Below are positions 29,943-38,241 of a stretch of DNA of 64,000 nt, piece by piece. This stretch comes from Nonomuraea turkmeniaca. GTDB taxonomy: Bacteria; Actinomycetota; Actinomycetes; Streptosporangiales; Streptosporangiaceae. The notes under the pieces are model-generated. The model was given only the letters and a program-made list of their open reading frames with translations, was not told the DNA's origin and did not search any database. The position numbers and the translations under genes are program-made. The DNA is taken from the NCBI RefSeq assembly GCF_005889735.1, contig NZ_VCKY01000019.1, forward strand, positions 1 to 64,000. The letters are read 5' to 3'. Each line of letters opens with the position of its first letter. The stretch's first letter is position 1.

Positions 29943-30974
29943 TCATATCGGACTCGCGGAGGCCGACGCGATCGGCCGACCGTCTTTCGGCGCGGGAGCG
30001 TCGGTTGCGGCGGCGGCGTAGCGGCGGGCCAGCTGTGCGAAGGCGTCCTTGAGCTCGGCCGGGCCGACGACCTCGATGTCGGCGTCGAACCTGCCGATGG
30101 TGGCGGCCAGGCCGGCCCATGACCATGAGCCCAGGACGAGCCGGCAGCGGTTCGGGCCGAGCTCCTCGACGACTCCGTCGCGGCTGTGGCGGGACGCGGT
30201 GGCGGCGGGCAGGTGGAGGATCACCTCGCCACGGCAGGGCCAGTCGCCGGACTCGTCGGAGCCGCGGAACCTGCCGGCCACGAAGGCGGCCACGTCACCT
30301 CCGGGCAGCTCGCGCGGGGTGAAACGGGGTCCTGCGGGGCTGCGCGGGGTGATCCGGTCGGCGCGGAAGGTGCGCCAGTCCTCGCGGTCGAGGTCCCAGG
30401 CGACGAGGTACCAGCGCCCGCCCCAGATGACGAGATGATGGGGCTGCACCCGGCGCGGGCCGTCGCCGTCCACCCCGGGCGAGGACGCGGGCGGGTAGTC
30501 GAAGCGCAGCACCTCGCGGGCGTGGACGGCGGCGCTGAGCGTCACGAGCACGCTGCTGTCGACCTGCGGGCCCGGCCGGTCTGCGGGCCGCTCGACGGCA
30601 GTGACGTGGAGGGTGTCGATCCGGCGGCGCAACCGTGCGGGCATGACCTGCCGGACGGTGTTCAGCGCGCGTGCCGCGGCTTCCTCGATGCCGGCGCCGC
30701 TGGCGGTGGCGCTCCGGAGCGCGACGGCCAGAGCGACGGCCTGCTCGTCGTCGAACAACAACGGGGGCAGCTCCGTGCCGGCGCCGAGCCGGTACCCGCC
30801 GTCGGGGCCTTTGGTGGCCACGATGGGGTAGCCGAGCTCGCGCAGGCGCTCGACATCGCGGCGCACGGTGCGCGGGCTGATGTCCAGCCGCTCGGCCAGC
30901 AGCGCCCCGGGCCAGTCCCGGCGTGCCTGGAGCAGCGACAGCAAGGCCAGCAGTCGCGCTGAAGTCTTCGGCAT
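29943..30974 (-). CDS. YafY-type HTH/WYL-domain transcriptional regulator
   Basis: ATG 30974 gives 343 residues; another ATG three codons upstream is possible. The N-terminal HTH_11 domain is PKTSARLLALLSLLQARRDW and LAERLDISPRTVRRDVERL, followed by GYPIVATKGPDGGYRLGAG. The central WYL domain has GGRWYLVAWDLDREDWRTFR and RADRI. WYL domains bind nucleic acid or nucleotide ligands. The open frame extends upstream, but that part shows no HTH homology. The gene is convergent with yceI, 11 bases apart. Confidence 0.88.
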   Translation of the reverse strand: MPKTSARLLALLSLLQARRDWPGALLAERLDISPRTVRRDVERLRELGYPIVATKGPDGGYRLGAGTELPPLLFDDEQAVALAVALRSATASGAGIEEAAARALNTVRQVMPARLRRRIDTLHVTAVERPADRPGPQVDSSVLVTLSAAVHAREVLRFDYPPASSPGVDGDGPRRVQPHHLVIWGGRWYLVAWDLDREDWRTFRADRITPRSPAGPRFTPRELPGGDVAAFVAGRFRGSDESGDWPCRGEVILHLPAATASRHSRDGVVEELGPNRCRLVLGSWSWAGLAATIGRFDADIEVVGPAELKDAFAQLARRYAAAATDAPAPKDGRPIASASASPI

Positions 30975-31102
30975 GATTTCCATTGTGCCCGGAGAAGCGG
31001 ACACAACCTGGCCGCTTGTCCGGCGGCTGTTGTCGCGTGCCGGACAACGACGCCCGCGCGATCCGCCCTGACCGGCACGACGCGCGGGCGGCGTCCTGCG
31101 TT

Positions 31103-31987
31103 CTATTGCGGTCCTGCTGGGGGAGCGGTGGGCTCCGGCCGAGGGCGTGTGTCGTGCTGGGGCGCCGTCCAGTTGGAGAGCAGTTGGAGGGCCTGGGCGG
31201 TTGCGGAGCCCGGTTCGACGTTGTAGACGCACAGGGTCTGGTCGGGGTCGCCGGGGGGCTGGAAGGACTCGTACGAGAAGTGCAGGTCGCCGACGAGGGG
31301 GTGGTGGTAGTGCTTGGTGCCATACGTGCGGCGCAGCACGCGATGGTCGTTCCACCACGAGCTGAACTCGGGGACGCGCAGGGTGAGTTCGCCGACCAGG
31401 TCGGCGAGCTGGCGGTCGTGCGGGTAGCGGCCGGCCTCGAGGCGGAGGACGGCGACGGTTTCGGCGGCGATGCGCTCCCAGTCGCCGGTGCGGTCGCGGG
31501 CTTTGGGGTCCAACAGGTAGTAGCGGGCGAGATTGCGCTGCGGTGCGGGAAGGGCGTCGAAGTCCGTCAGGACCTCGCGGGCGAGGCGGTTGGAGGCCAG
31601 GACGTCCGTGCGGCGGCCGAGGACGAACGCGGGCACGTGGTCAAGGGTCTGCAACATCAGATGGAGCCCCGGCCGCACCCGCTGCGGGCTGATCGGGGCC
31701 CGGCGGGCGGGGCGTGCCAGCAGGTCGATGAGGTGTTCACGTTCGGCGGGGTCGAGCTGGAGGGCACGTGCGAGGGCCTCGGTGACCTCCGGCGAGGGGT
31801 TGCCGGCGCGGCCCTGTTCCAGGCGGGTGTAGTACTCGGTGCTGACACCGGCCAGCCGGGCGACCTCGTCGCGGCGCAGGCCGGGCACGCGGCGAGCCCG
31901 GCCGTCGGCGGGCAGCCCCGTCCGGTCCGGAGTGATCCGGGCACGGCGTGAGCGCAGGAAATCGGCGAGCTCGCGACTACGGTCCAT
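31103..31987 (-). CDS. XRE family regulator with MmyB-like ligand-binding domain
   Basis: ATG 31987 gives 294 residues. The N-terminal HTH contains RDEVARLAGVSTEYYTRLEQ and GRAGNPSPEV. The C-terminal MmyB-like domain (PAFVLGRRTDVLASNRLA, then HHPLVGDLHFSYESFQ) resembles a PAS-like ligand pocket. This class is widespread in actinomycetes and is usually divergent from a short-chain dehydrogenase that it represses, as here (32190). A palindrome at 32025-32041 lies in the shared promoter region. Confidence 0.88.
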   Translation of the reverse strand: MDRSRELADFLRSRRARITPDRTGLPADGRARRVPGLRRDEVARLAGVSTEYYTRLEQGRAGNPSPEVTEALARALQLDPAEREHLIDLLARPARRAPISPQRVRPGLHLMLQTLDHVPAFVLGRRTDVLASNRLAREVLTDFDALPAPQRNLARYYLLDPKARDRTGDWERIAAETVAVLRLEAGRYPHDRQLADLVGELTLRVPEFSSWWNDHRVLRRTYGTKHYHHPLVGDLHFSYESFQPPGDPDQTLCVYNVEPGSATAQALQLLSNWTAPQHDTRPRPEPTAPPAGPQ

Positions 31988-32024
31988 ACCTCCAGTGTGG
32001 CCAGACCGGATGCGCCGCACTCCC

Positions 32025-32041
32025 GGCAGGGTGGCCCTGCC
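32025..32041. promoter_or_regulatory. Operator-like inverted repeat between XRE and SDR genes
   Basis: GGCAGGG and CCCTGCC form a perfect 7-bp inverted repeat around TGG in the 202-bp intergenic region. Its position suits binding by the XRE regulator and control of both genes. Confidence 0.55.
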
Positions 32042-32189
32042 AGTACCTCCCTCGCGGATACCTGCCTGGTCAGGGCACGTTCGGGCGCCCCAGGAGCGCA
32101 CGGCAACTGGTGTTCTGGTGAGGGGCGGAACACGGCGACCGGCCGCGATCCCGTCCCGCTCACTTCACTCACCCCGGAAGGTGTGCACC

Positions 32190-32966
32190 ATGACCACGCA
32201 AACCTCTGCCCGTCCCGTCGCCGGCCGCGTCGCGGTCGTCACCGGCGCCTCCAGCGGCATCGGCGAGGCCTCGGCCGAGCGCCTGGCCGAGCTGGGCGCA
32301 GTTGTCGTCGTCCTGGCCCGGCGAGCGGAGCGGCTGGACGACCTGGTCGACCGGATCGAGAAGAACGGGGGTCAGGCCCTTGCTCTGGCCGTCGACGTGA
32401 CCGATGCGGCGGCGGTGCGGGCTGCCGCCGACCGGGTGGCGGCCGAGCTGGGCGGCGCCGACCTGCTCTTCAACAACGCGGGCGTGATGCTCCCCGCCCC
32501 GGTGGAGGAGCTGGCCACCGACCAGTGGCAGCGCCAGATCGACCTGAACGTCTCCGGTCTCATGAACGTCATCGGCGCGTTCATCCCGCAGCTGGTGGAG
32601 GCCGCCCGTGAACGCGGTGTGGCCGACCTGATCAACACCTCGTCGATCGCGGCCCAGAACATCTTCCCGACCTTCGCCGTCTACTCCGCGACGAAGGCGT
32701 ACGTCACCCATCTGTCCCGGCACCTGCGGGCCGAGCTGGGGGCGAAGAAGGTGCGGGTCTCGGTGATCGAGCCCGGAATCGTCGGCACCGAGCTGCAGAG
32801 CCACGTCACCGACGAGGGAGCCCTCGCCTGGCTGGAGGGCTCGAAGCAGACGATGGAGTGGCTCACGCCCCAGGACGTCGCGCAGACGGTCGGGTTCGTC
32901 GCGAGCCTCCCGCCGCGGGCCAACCTGCAGCAGGTCACCATCATGCCCACCGGCCAGCCCAGCTGA
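32190..32966 (+). CDS. Short-chain dehydrogenase/reductase (SDR)
   Basis: The 258-residue classical SDR has the cofactor motif TGASSGIGEA (residues 18-27), NNAGV, the catalytic Ser in INTSSIAA and the YSATK catalytic Tyr-Lys pair. Asn and Lys of the tetrad are in place. It is divergent from the XRE regulator, a standard pairing. The start ATG 32190 follows GGAAGGTG. The substrate is unknown. The gene ends 89 bases before the left outer boundary of the split IS5 element. Confidence 0.92.
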   Translation: MTTQTSARPVAGRVAVVTGASSGIGEASAERLAELGAVVVVLARRAERLDDLVDRIEKNGGQALALAVDVTDAAAVRAAADRVAAELGGADLLFNNAGVMLPAPVEELATDQWQRQIDLNVSGLMNVIGAFIPQLVEAARERGVADLINTSSIAAQNIFPTFAVYSATKAYVTHLSRHLRAELGAKKVRVSVIEPGIVGTELQSHVTDEGALAWLEGSKQTMEWLTPQDVAQTVGFVASLPPRANLQQVTIMPTGQPS

Positions 32967-33055
32967 CCGTCCCCTTGTTGCCGCGCGGCCGCTCGGCGCG
33001 GCGGCCGCGCAGCCGCCATTCGGCTTCTCCCGCGAACGCTGGGCACGTGAGCTAG

Positions 33056-33330
33056 CGCGTGTCCTGTGGATCATGGAGTCGGGTCGCGGAGCCAGATCCT
33101 GATCGAGGCGACGTCGATGGTGCCCTGGTAGATCCGCTTGCATTTGTCGGTGCGCAGGGCCACCGCCCGGTTGTTGCGGAGTTTGTTCACGCAGCGTTCG
33201 ACGGTGTTGCGCTCGCGGTACCGCTCGGCATCGAAGCCGGGTGGTAATCCGCACGCGCTCCAGCACGCGCCGGAAGTACGGGCTGTCCCCATGCTGACCA
33301 GGACTGACCATCGTCGCGATCGGGCGGCAG
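33056..33330 (-). mobile_element. IS5-type element, right part (transposase C-terminus)
   Basis: Leftward frames encode MVSPGQHGDSPYF, then FDAERYRERNTVERCVNKLR and IYQGTIDVASIRIWLRDP, the C-terminal part of an IS5-family (IS427-like) transposase, with one frameshift near 33240. The outer end reads CGCGTGTCCTGTGGATC and is preceded by CTAG (33052-33055). It pairs with the mirror-image end GATCTACGGGACACGC at 40624-40639, which is followed by CTAG. With the part at 40059-40639 it would form one element of about 800 bp. Confidence 0.75.
33273..33330. repeat. 58-bp direct repeat, left copy
   Basis: This block begins GAAGTACGGG and ends GGCGGCAG and is identical over 58 bases, by eye, to 40059-40116 in the same orientation. 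It is transposase coding sequence and marks the inner edge of the right part of the split IS5 element. Confidence 0.8.
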
Positions 33331-33446
33331 GCGCCGCGGTGCCATCCAGGACGACGTCGACGGCCATGACCTCACGGCGTAGTCCGGTTCCGATGGACGG
33401 GCGAGGACCTCGAAGACCCTCACCGCCACTTGTCCCTGGGTAGAGA
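33331..33446. other. Left edge of the inserted segment
   Basis: On the minus strand a short frame reads VRVFEVLARPSEPDYAVRSW and breaks off at the 58-bp repeat. It looks like a real but unidentified protein fragment cut by the junction. Confidence 0.35.
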
Positions 33447-33467
33447 TGCCATGGTTTCACCATGGCA
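33447..33467. promoter_or_regulatory. Palindrome 1 upstream of the ABC permease gene
   Basis: TGCCATGG and CCATGGCA form a perfect 8-bp inverted repeat around TTTCA. It is the first of two adjacent hairpins and may be an operator or an RNA structure. Confidence 0.6.
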
Positions 33468-33474
33468 GATCCCA

Positions 33475-33515
33475 GGTTTCAGCTGGGTCGCAGCCACTGC
33501 GACCCAGCTGGAACC
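33475..33515. promoter_or_regulatory. Palindrome 2, long hairpin upstream of the ABC permease gene
   Basis: A 14-bp perfect stem (CAGCTGGGTCGCAG with CTGCGACCCAGCTG) around CCA extends outward to about 19 bp with one mismatch that G-U pairing could bridge in RNA. It ends 24 bases before the permease start, so it would influence transcription or translation of that gene, or mark a recombination remnant. Confidence 0.65.
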
Positions 33516-33538
33516 GGCCGCCGCGTACAACCGTCGGC

Positions 33539-35068
33539 ATGAGTCAATTCACGCCTCACCGAACCAGGCAACAGGCCGGGCGGGACGGCTTCCCTCAGTT
33601 GCTCCGCGCGGAGTGGACCAGGTTCCGCACCGGGCTGGGCTGGGTTCTCACGATGGCAGCCTCCGTGCTGGTCACCGTGGCGCTCGGGCTGCTGATCGCT
33701 GGTGGCGCCCGCACCGCCTGTGCGATCGGGGCGGGCGAAGGTCCCTGCCCCCCGCCTTTGGTTGGACCTGATGGCACGGCGGTAAGGGACAGGTACTACT
33801 TCGTGCACCAGCCGCTCCAGGGGAACGGCAGCATCACAGCCCGTGTGTCGGACATGACCGGGCAGGTCAGGCTGCAGGACACCGTGCCCGGGGTGCACGC
33901 CGGATACAAGGAGGCGGTGGTGCCGTGGGCGAAGGCCGGGCTCCTCGTCAGGCAGAGCCTCAAGCGGGGCACGCCGTACGCCGCAGTCATGATCACCGGC
34001 GCCCACGGTGTGCGGATGCAGCACAACTATGTCCACGACGTGGCCGGTAGTCCGGTACAGGGGCCACGGTGGCTGCGGCTGACCAGATCGGACGACACCA
34101 TCACCGGCTATGAGTCGGGCGACGGCCAGAGGTGGACCGAGGTCAGCACGGTCACTTTCACCTGGCTGCCGGAAACGGTGGAGATCGGGCTGTTCGCCAC
34201 CGCGCCGGGCGTGCAGTGGGAGACTGCGAAGGCCTTCGCCCAGGCCACCGCCACCTTCGATCAGATCGAGCTGCGGGGGGCGAACGGCTCGTGGCGACAC
34301 GACGACGTTGGCGTCACCATGAAGGAGGACGGCAAGACCCCGCATCATCCGGGCGGGGTCGTTGAGTCCGGCGACAAGCTCATCGTGACCGGGGGCGGTG
34401 ACATCGGGCCCGCCACGGTGGAAGGCGGCATGCGCGCCGACTTCACGCTGATCGGCGGGGCCCTGGGCCTGATCCTGGTGCTCGTGGTGGCGGTCACGTT
34501 CTTCACGGCGGAACACCGGCGCGGGCTGATCGGGACCAGCCCGCCGGCCGCTCCGCACCCAGCCCGGCTGCTCGCCGCCCAGGCCGCGGTGATCGGCGCG
34601 GTCGCGTTCGTGGCAGGGCTGGCGACGGCGGGGGTCGTGGTCCCTGCCGGCCTGGCGATGTTGCGTGCCAACCAGAACCCGATTCAGCCGATCACCCTCG
34701 GCACCGAGCTCCGGGTGATCTTCGGCTACGCGGCGCTGACCGCGGCCGCCGCTGTTCTGGCTGTTGGCCTCGCCGCGCTGGTCAAGCGGGCCATTGCCGC
34801 CATCGGGCTGGCGATCGCGCTGGTCGTCGTGCCCTACCTGCTGGGGACTGCGGGTCTGGCGCCGTGGCTGTTGGCGTTCACCCCTGCCGCCGGGTTCGCG
34901 ATCACGCAGAGCGTCCCCACGTTCGCTCATGTGGATGTGAACCCGTCACTGCTGCTGGGGGGCCACTACCCGTTGCCGCCCTGGGCAGGTTTGGCGGTGA
35001 CCTGCGGGTACGCCGGTGTGGCCCTCGGGGTGGCGCTTGCGGCACACCGCAGACGACCCCCGGGCTAG
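33539..35068 (+). CDS. ABC-2-like permease with extracytoplasmic lectin-like domain
   Basis: The product of about 509 residues from ATG 33539 has a first membrane segment (WVLTMAASVLVTVALGLLIA). A large extracytoplasmic region of about 300 residues follows; its core (ARVSDMTGQ, AKAGLLVRQ, WLRLTRSDDTITGYESGDG) resembles DUF1349/concanavalin-like glucanase domains. Five or more C-terminal membrane segments complete it. Relatives usually follow an ABC ATPase gene, but none is adjacent; the IS5 junction lies upstream, so the ATPase may have been left behind. No clear ribosome-binding site is visible. Confidence 0.65.
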   Translation: MSQFTPHRTRQQAGRDGFPQLLRAEWTRFRTGLGWVLTMAASVLVTVALGLLIAGGARTACAIGAGEGPCPPPLVGPDGTAVRDRYYFVHQPLQGNGSITARVSDMTGQVRLQDTVPGVHAGYKEAVVPWAKAGLLVRQSLKRGTPYAAVMITGAHGVRMQHNYVHDVAGSPVQGPRWLRLTRSDDTITGYESGDGQRWTEVSTVTFTWLPETVEIGLFATAPGVQWETAKAFAQATATFDQIELRGANGSWRHDDVGVTMKEDGKTPHHPGGVVESGDKLIVTGGGDIGPATVEGGMRADFTLIGGALGLILVLVVAVTFFTAEHRRGLIGTSPPAAPHPARLLAAQAAVIGAVAFVAGLATAGVVVPAGLAMLRANQNPIQPITLGTELRVIFGYAALTAAAAVLAVGLAALVKRAIAAIGLAIALVVVPYLLGTAGLAPWLLAFTPAAGFAITQSVPTFAHVDVNPSLLLGGHYPLPPWAGLAVTCGYAGVALGVALAAHRRRPPG

Positions 35069-35278
35069 GGCCTGGCCGTCTCTACGAGCGCGACCTCAGC
35101 GCTGGATGGGGCGTCCACAATCGAGTAGATAGGCGGAAAGCCGAACTTGGCCACCAGGCTGTGGCCGCCGCCGAAGGCGGTGATTCGCGCGATGCCCGCA
35201 GCGGTCATGGTGAGGACGCCAAGTCGGGGGTCGAGGAGGAAGTCCGCAGGAATTGGCGGCAGCGCGCTACGGAGGAGG
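35069..35278. other. Intergenic stretch
   Basis: I see no gene here. It separates the permease from a leftward pseudogene. Confidence 0.4.
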
Positions 35279-35871
35279 TTATGTCGTAGTGGGCGCTGTG
35301 GTCGAAAGGGATGACGGACGTCGCCAGGGAGCCTCGGGGTCGGCCAGCGTTTCGAGGATGAGTTCGCACCACGTGATGGCCGCGTTGGCTGCTAGATGGG
35401 CATGCCGGGGGCGGAGCCCGTGTCGGGCGCTGGCGGGATCGTCGTGTTGCTCAGCTCGCCGGATGCGTTGGAAGCCGTCGTGGATGGCGGTGGCGTGGGT
35501 GAGGTTCGCCAGGGCACCAGGGCGAATGTCGACCCCGACGTTGGTGATGTGACCGTCGTCGTTGATCCTGTAGCCATCGCGTTCCAGCTCGCGCCGAGCC
35601 CGGTGATCAATGGTCTCGGTGGAGCCCAGGAAGTGATCCTCCAGGAGACGTTCGATGACGCGTAAGGCGCGAGCCACATGGCGTTCGTCGGCCCAATCGA
35701 CCGCGTCGAGGTAGGACTGGAACAGCCGTTGCCGATCGCCTGACACCGCCTCGATTTCAGGCGCTCGTACGTGAGCGGGTGGGGCGCGAATCCTTCGGCT
35801 TGCCACAGGTTGGTCTGGCAGAAACTGACGGCCTCCCTGACTGCCCTGCCGATCGTGGCGCCCACCGCCAA
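35279..35871 (-). pseudogene. Hypothetical protein gene, frameshifted
   Basis: One frame encodes VREAVSFCQTNLWQAEGFAP and HPLTYERL. At about 35760 the natural continuation EIEAVSGDRQRLFQSYLDAV and WADERHVARALRVIERLLED lies in another frame, consistent with loss of one base in a CTGGAA context. The C-terminal half (DGYRINDDGHITNVGVDIRP) resembles hypothetical proteins sometimes annotated as abortive-infection-like, but I cannot confirm the family. The 5' end overlaps an IS4-type remnant on the other strand. The gene is probably inactive. Confidence 0.5.
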
Positions 35872-36060
35872 AGCGCTGCGCGACCTGCGCCGCAGGGTCG
35901 GTAGCGCGCCGATGCGCAGCTTGTTCGAGGTGCTGTGCGGGCCGCTGGCCCAGCCCCGAACCCCCGGAGTGAGGTTCGGGCCCTACCGGACGGTCTCCTT
36001 CGACGGCTGCAGCTCGCTCAAGGCGCCAGACACCGTCCACAACCGGGCCTGGCTCGGCAG
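35860..36060 (+). pseudogene. IS4 family transposase, N-terminal remnant
   Basis: The rightward frame encodes AKALRDLRRRVGSAPMRSLF, LAQPRTPGVRFGPYRTVSFD, then GCSSLKAPDTVHNRAWLG. This is the region around the first catalytic Asp (FDG) of IS4-type transposases. The rest of the transposase is missing on both sides, and downstream sequence belongs to the asparaginase gene region. Confidence 0.7.
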
Positions 36061-36140
36061 CCCGAGGACTTTTGGTGGCCCTGGGACGGCTTTCCGGCCG
36101 TTGCGTGCCGAGGTCGACAGCGGCCTGGACGAAGGTGCGC

Positions 36141-37202
36141 TTACCCTGCTTGCGGCGTGCCGTACTTGGCAAAGCGCTCCTGCAACTGCTGTAGATCGTG
36201 GGCGGTGGCGAGCGACAGAGTCAGCAGCAGCCGCGCCTTCTGCGGGAGCAGATCTTGTGCGGCGATCACCCCGGGCACCTCGGCGTGGACGGCTCCCGTC
36301 GTGTTGCGATTGGCCGCGACAAGAGCCACGCCCCGCTCAGCCGCCGCCTGCGCCTCCTTGAACTGCTGCGGAGAGGGAGTGCCCGCGAACACCAAGCCCT
36401 TGGCGCCCGCGTCGGCGAACGCCTTCACCGACTCCCCGCCCGCCTGCGCGTAGGCGTAGACGATCTCGGTCTTCGGCAGCCTGTCACGTGAGATCTTGGA
36501 CAGATCGAAGGGTGTCTTCTCGCAAGGTCTCGCCGGCGCGCGCAGCAGAGTAACTCCCTTGTCACCGATGGTGCCGAGCCTGCCGGTCTCGGGCGCGGCA
36601 AAGGTATTCAGCCGCTGCGTACTGGTCTTGGTGACCTCCCTGGCCGCGAAGATCTCGTCGTTCACCATCACCACACTCCCGAAGCAGCGTGTCCGGCCAC
36701 TCGCCGCCAGCCGTAGGGCGTTGTAGAGATTGGGCGGCCCATCACTGCCGATAGCCGTCCAGGGCCGCATCGACCCGGTGACCACGACGGGCTTGGTACT
36801 GCGAAGCGTGAGGTCAAGCCAGTAGGCCAACTCCTCCATAGTCTGCGTGCCCGTCGTCACCACGACCGCATCAGCCGCCTCGAGCTGCTTGTCGACCAGT
36901 TGTGAGAGATCGTGGTACTCGGCCAGGGTGTATTCACTCGACCCCTGAGCACCGAATTCCTTCACAGAAACCTCGGCAACCCTCCCGGCCTCCGGCTGCA
37001 GGAACTTCACCAGATCAGCGGTAGGCAGCCTGGCCGGCTTGTAGGTCTCGAAGCTCACCCGACTGTCCGCGGCTCCCGCGATCGTCCCACCGGTCCCGAT
37101 CACCACGACCTTCGGCTTGGGGGCGCTCGTGGCGGCCGTCGCGGGCACAGCGGCGACGAGGGCAGCAGCCGCAGCGGCAGCCGCCAGGATCTTCTTCATC
37201 AT
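36141..37202 (-). CDS. Type II L-asparaginase, exported
   Basis: ATG 37202 (after GAGAGGTC) gives 353 residues with a signal peptide ending near residue 24 (VPATAAT). The nucleophile Thr40 lies in GTGGTIAG. The Ser of the second site lies in GAQGSSEY, and the Lys in VTKTST is present. The usual TGTDT motif, however, reads TTGTQTMEE, with Gln120 where most asparaginases have the substrate-contacting Asp. The enzyme would hydrolyse asparagine, or possibly glutamine, outside the membrane. The Asp-to-Gln change may alter specificity or activity. The gene is alone, within the segment inserted into IS5. Confidence 0.85.
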   Translation of the reverse strand: MMKKILAAAAAAAALVAAVPATAATSAPKPKVVVIGTGGTIAGAADSRVSFETYKPARLPTADLVKFLQPEAGRVAEVSVKEFGAQGSSEYTLAEYHDLSQLVDKQLEAADAVVVTTGTQTMEELAYWLDLTLRSTKPVVVTGSMRPWTAIGSDGPPNLYNALRLAASGRTRCFGSVVMVNDEIFAAREVTKTSTQRLNTFAAPETGRLGTIGDKGVTLLRAPARPCEKTPFDLSKISRDRLPKTEIVYAYAQAGGESVKAFADAGAKGLVFAGTPSPQQFKEAQAAAERGVALVAANRNTTGAVHAEVPGVIAAQDLLPQKARLLLTLSLATAHDLQQLQERFAKYGTPQAG

Positions 37203-37365
37203 CAGAAACGACCTCTCAAAAGCGGCGTTGCCTCTGAGTTTCAAGGAGCCGAGCCTCAAGATCAGTCATGCGTCCGGGCCTCGTTGGGTGGGGGCAGCCC
37301 TACCTCCAAGACGTACGTGTCAGGCGACACGGCCCCCGACCCGCGCACGGGTGAGGTCTCAGAAC

Positions 37366-37556
37366 AGGGGTCCGGCCAAGGGGCGAGCAGGCTGGTGAGC
37401 TCCGCGGTGGCGTCAGGGGAGGGCTTGACGTAGCGCCGCAGATTCTCCGGCTTCTTGCGCCGGGACTTGGCCATCAGCATCAGCAGACTCGCACCGGTCT
37501 CGCCCAATTGGCTCAGCGCCGAGTGGCGAAATTCGTAAGGATCCCACCCAGTGCCT
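37366..37556 (-). pseudogene. Tyrosine recombinase, C-terminal remnant
   Basis: The frame encodes [20 protein letters not shown] and [20 protein letters not shown], the C-terminal catalytic block of a tyrosine recombinase with the RHSxLxxLGE region and a candidate nucleophile Tyr in RRYVK. Everything upstream is missing: at about 37557 the sequence switches to a serine-recombinase fragment. Confidence 0.65.
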
Positions 37557-37571
37557 GGGGCCGGGGCGGCC

Positions 37572-37735
37572 GTGGGTGACCAAGACCGGGCCGCGGGTTC
37601 GGCCTTTGAGGCGGCCGCGCTCACGGGCGGCGGCCTGGCCTTCCAGGGACTTCTCGGGCACGTACTCCCGCTCGGATTCGGCCATTCCGGCGAAGAAGGC
37701 GAACAACGCCGCGACGTCGAGGGCGGGGCCGGCGT
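37572..37735 (-). pseudogene. Serine recombinase fragment
   Basis: The frame reads [20 protein letters not shown] and then [16 protein letters not shown]. This matches the end of the resolvase catalytic domain (xxLAExERxxIxERTxxGLxAARxRGRxGGRP). The catalytic Ser region and the DNA-binding domain are absent. Confidence 0.65.
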
Positions 37736-38165
37736 CGATGAGCAGGTTTACCGTCCCACCGGCCAGCGCCGCCATCTGCTCGTGGTGGGCGCCCGCGCCC
37801 TGGATGGGGATGAACCCGCACATCACGGGGTCCAGGCCAGCGAAGTGGTCGCCGTCGCGGACAAAGGTGAAGGAGCGGGTGAGCCCGTCGAACCGCAGCG
37901 GGACGATCATCCTGCCGCCGGGCGCCAGCAGGCGGCCCAGGGGCAGTCCCAGGCACCGATGGTGACGAGGATGACGTCGAACGGCCCCAGCTCGTCGGCG
38001 GCGTGCTCGGCATCCCCAAGCACCACCTTCACGTGCGGGTAGCCGGTCTCGGCGAGAAAGCGGTTGGCGCGTTCGGTGACGAACGGGTCGATGTCCACGC
38101 TGATCACCAGCCCGTCCGGCCCGACGAGCTCGGCGATGAGCGCCGCGTTGTAGCCGCCGCTGCTT
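37736..38165 (-). pseudogene. PIMT-like (FxLD-type) methyltransferase remnant
   Basis: One frame encodes SGGYNAALIAELVGPDGLV, ISVDIDPFVTERANRFL and GPFDVILVTIGAWD. After a frame change near 37935 it continues LLAPGGRMIVPLRFDGLTRS and CGFIPIQGAGAHHE. This is the SAM-binding core of a protein-isoaspartate-methyltransferase-like protein of the type found with FxLD lanthipeptide genes. The N-terminus is missing and the middle is frameshifted. It may be debris of a former peptide-modification cluster. Confidence 0.65.
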
Positions 38166-38241
38166 CTCCAGCCCCCTGGGGACTGTTGTATTTGGGGTCT
38201 CCTGAGTGAGCGCGAGTAGCCTGCGGAGGGAAGAGCTCCTT

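Noticed and set aside
29943..31358. Extension of the WYL regulator to 471 residues
   Set aside because: The added N-terminus lacks family similarity and overlaps the coding sequence of the XRE gene. The HTH begins right after the downstream ATG.
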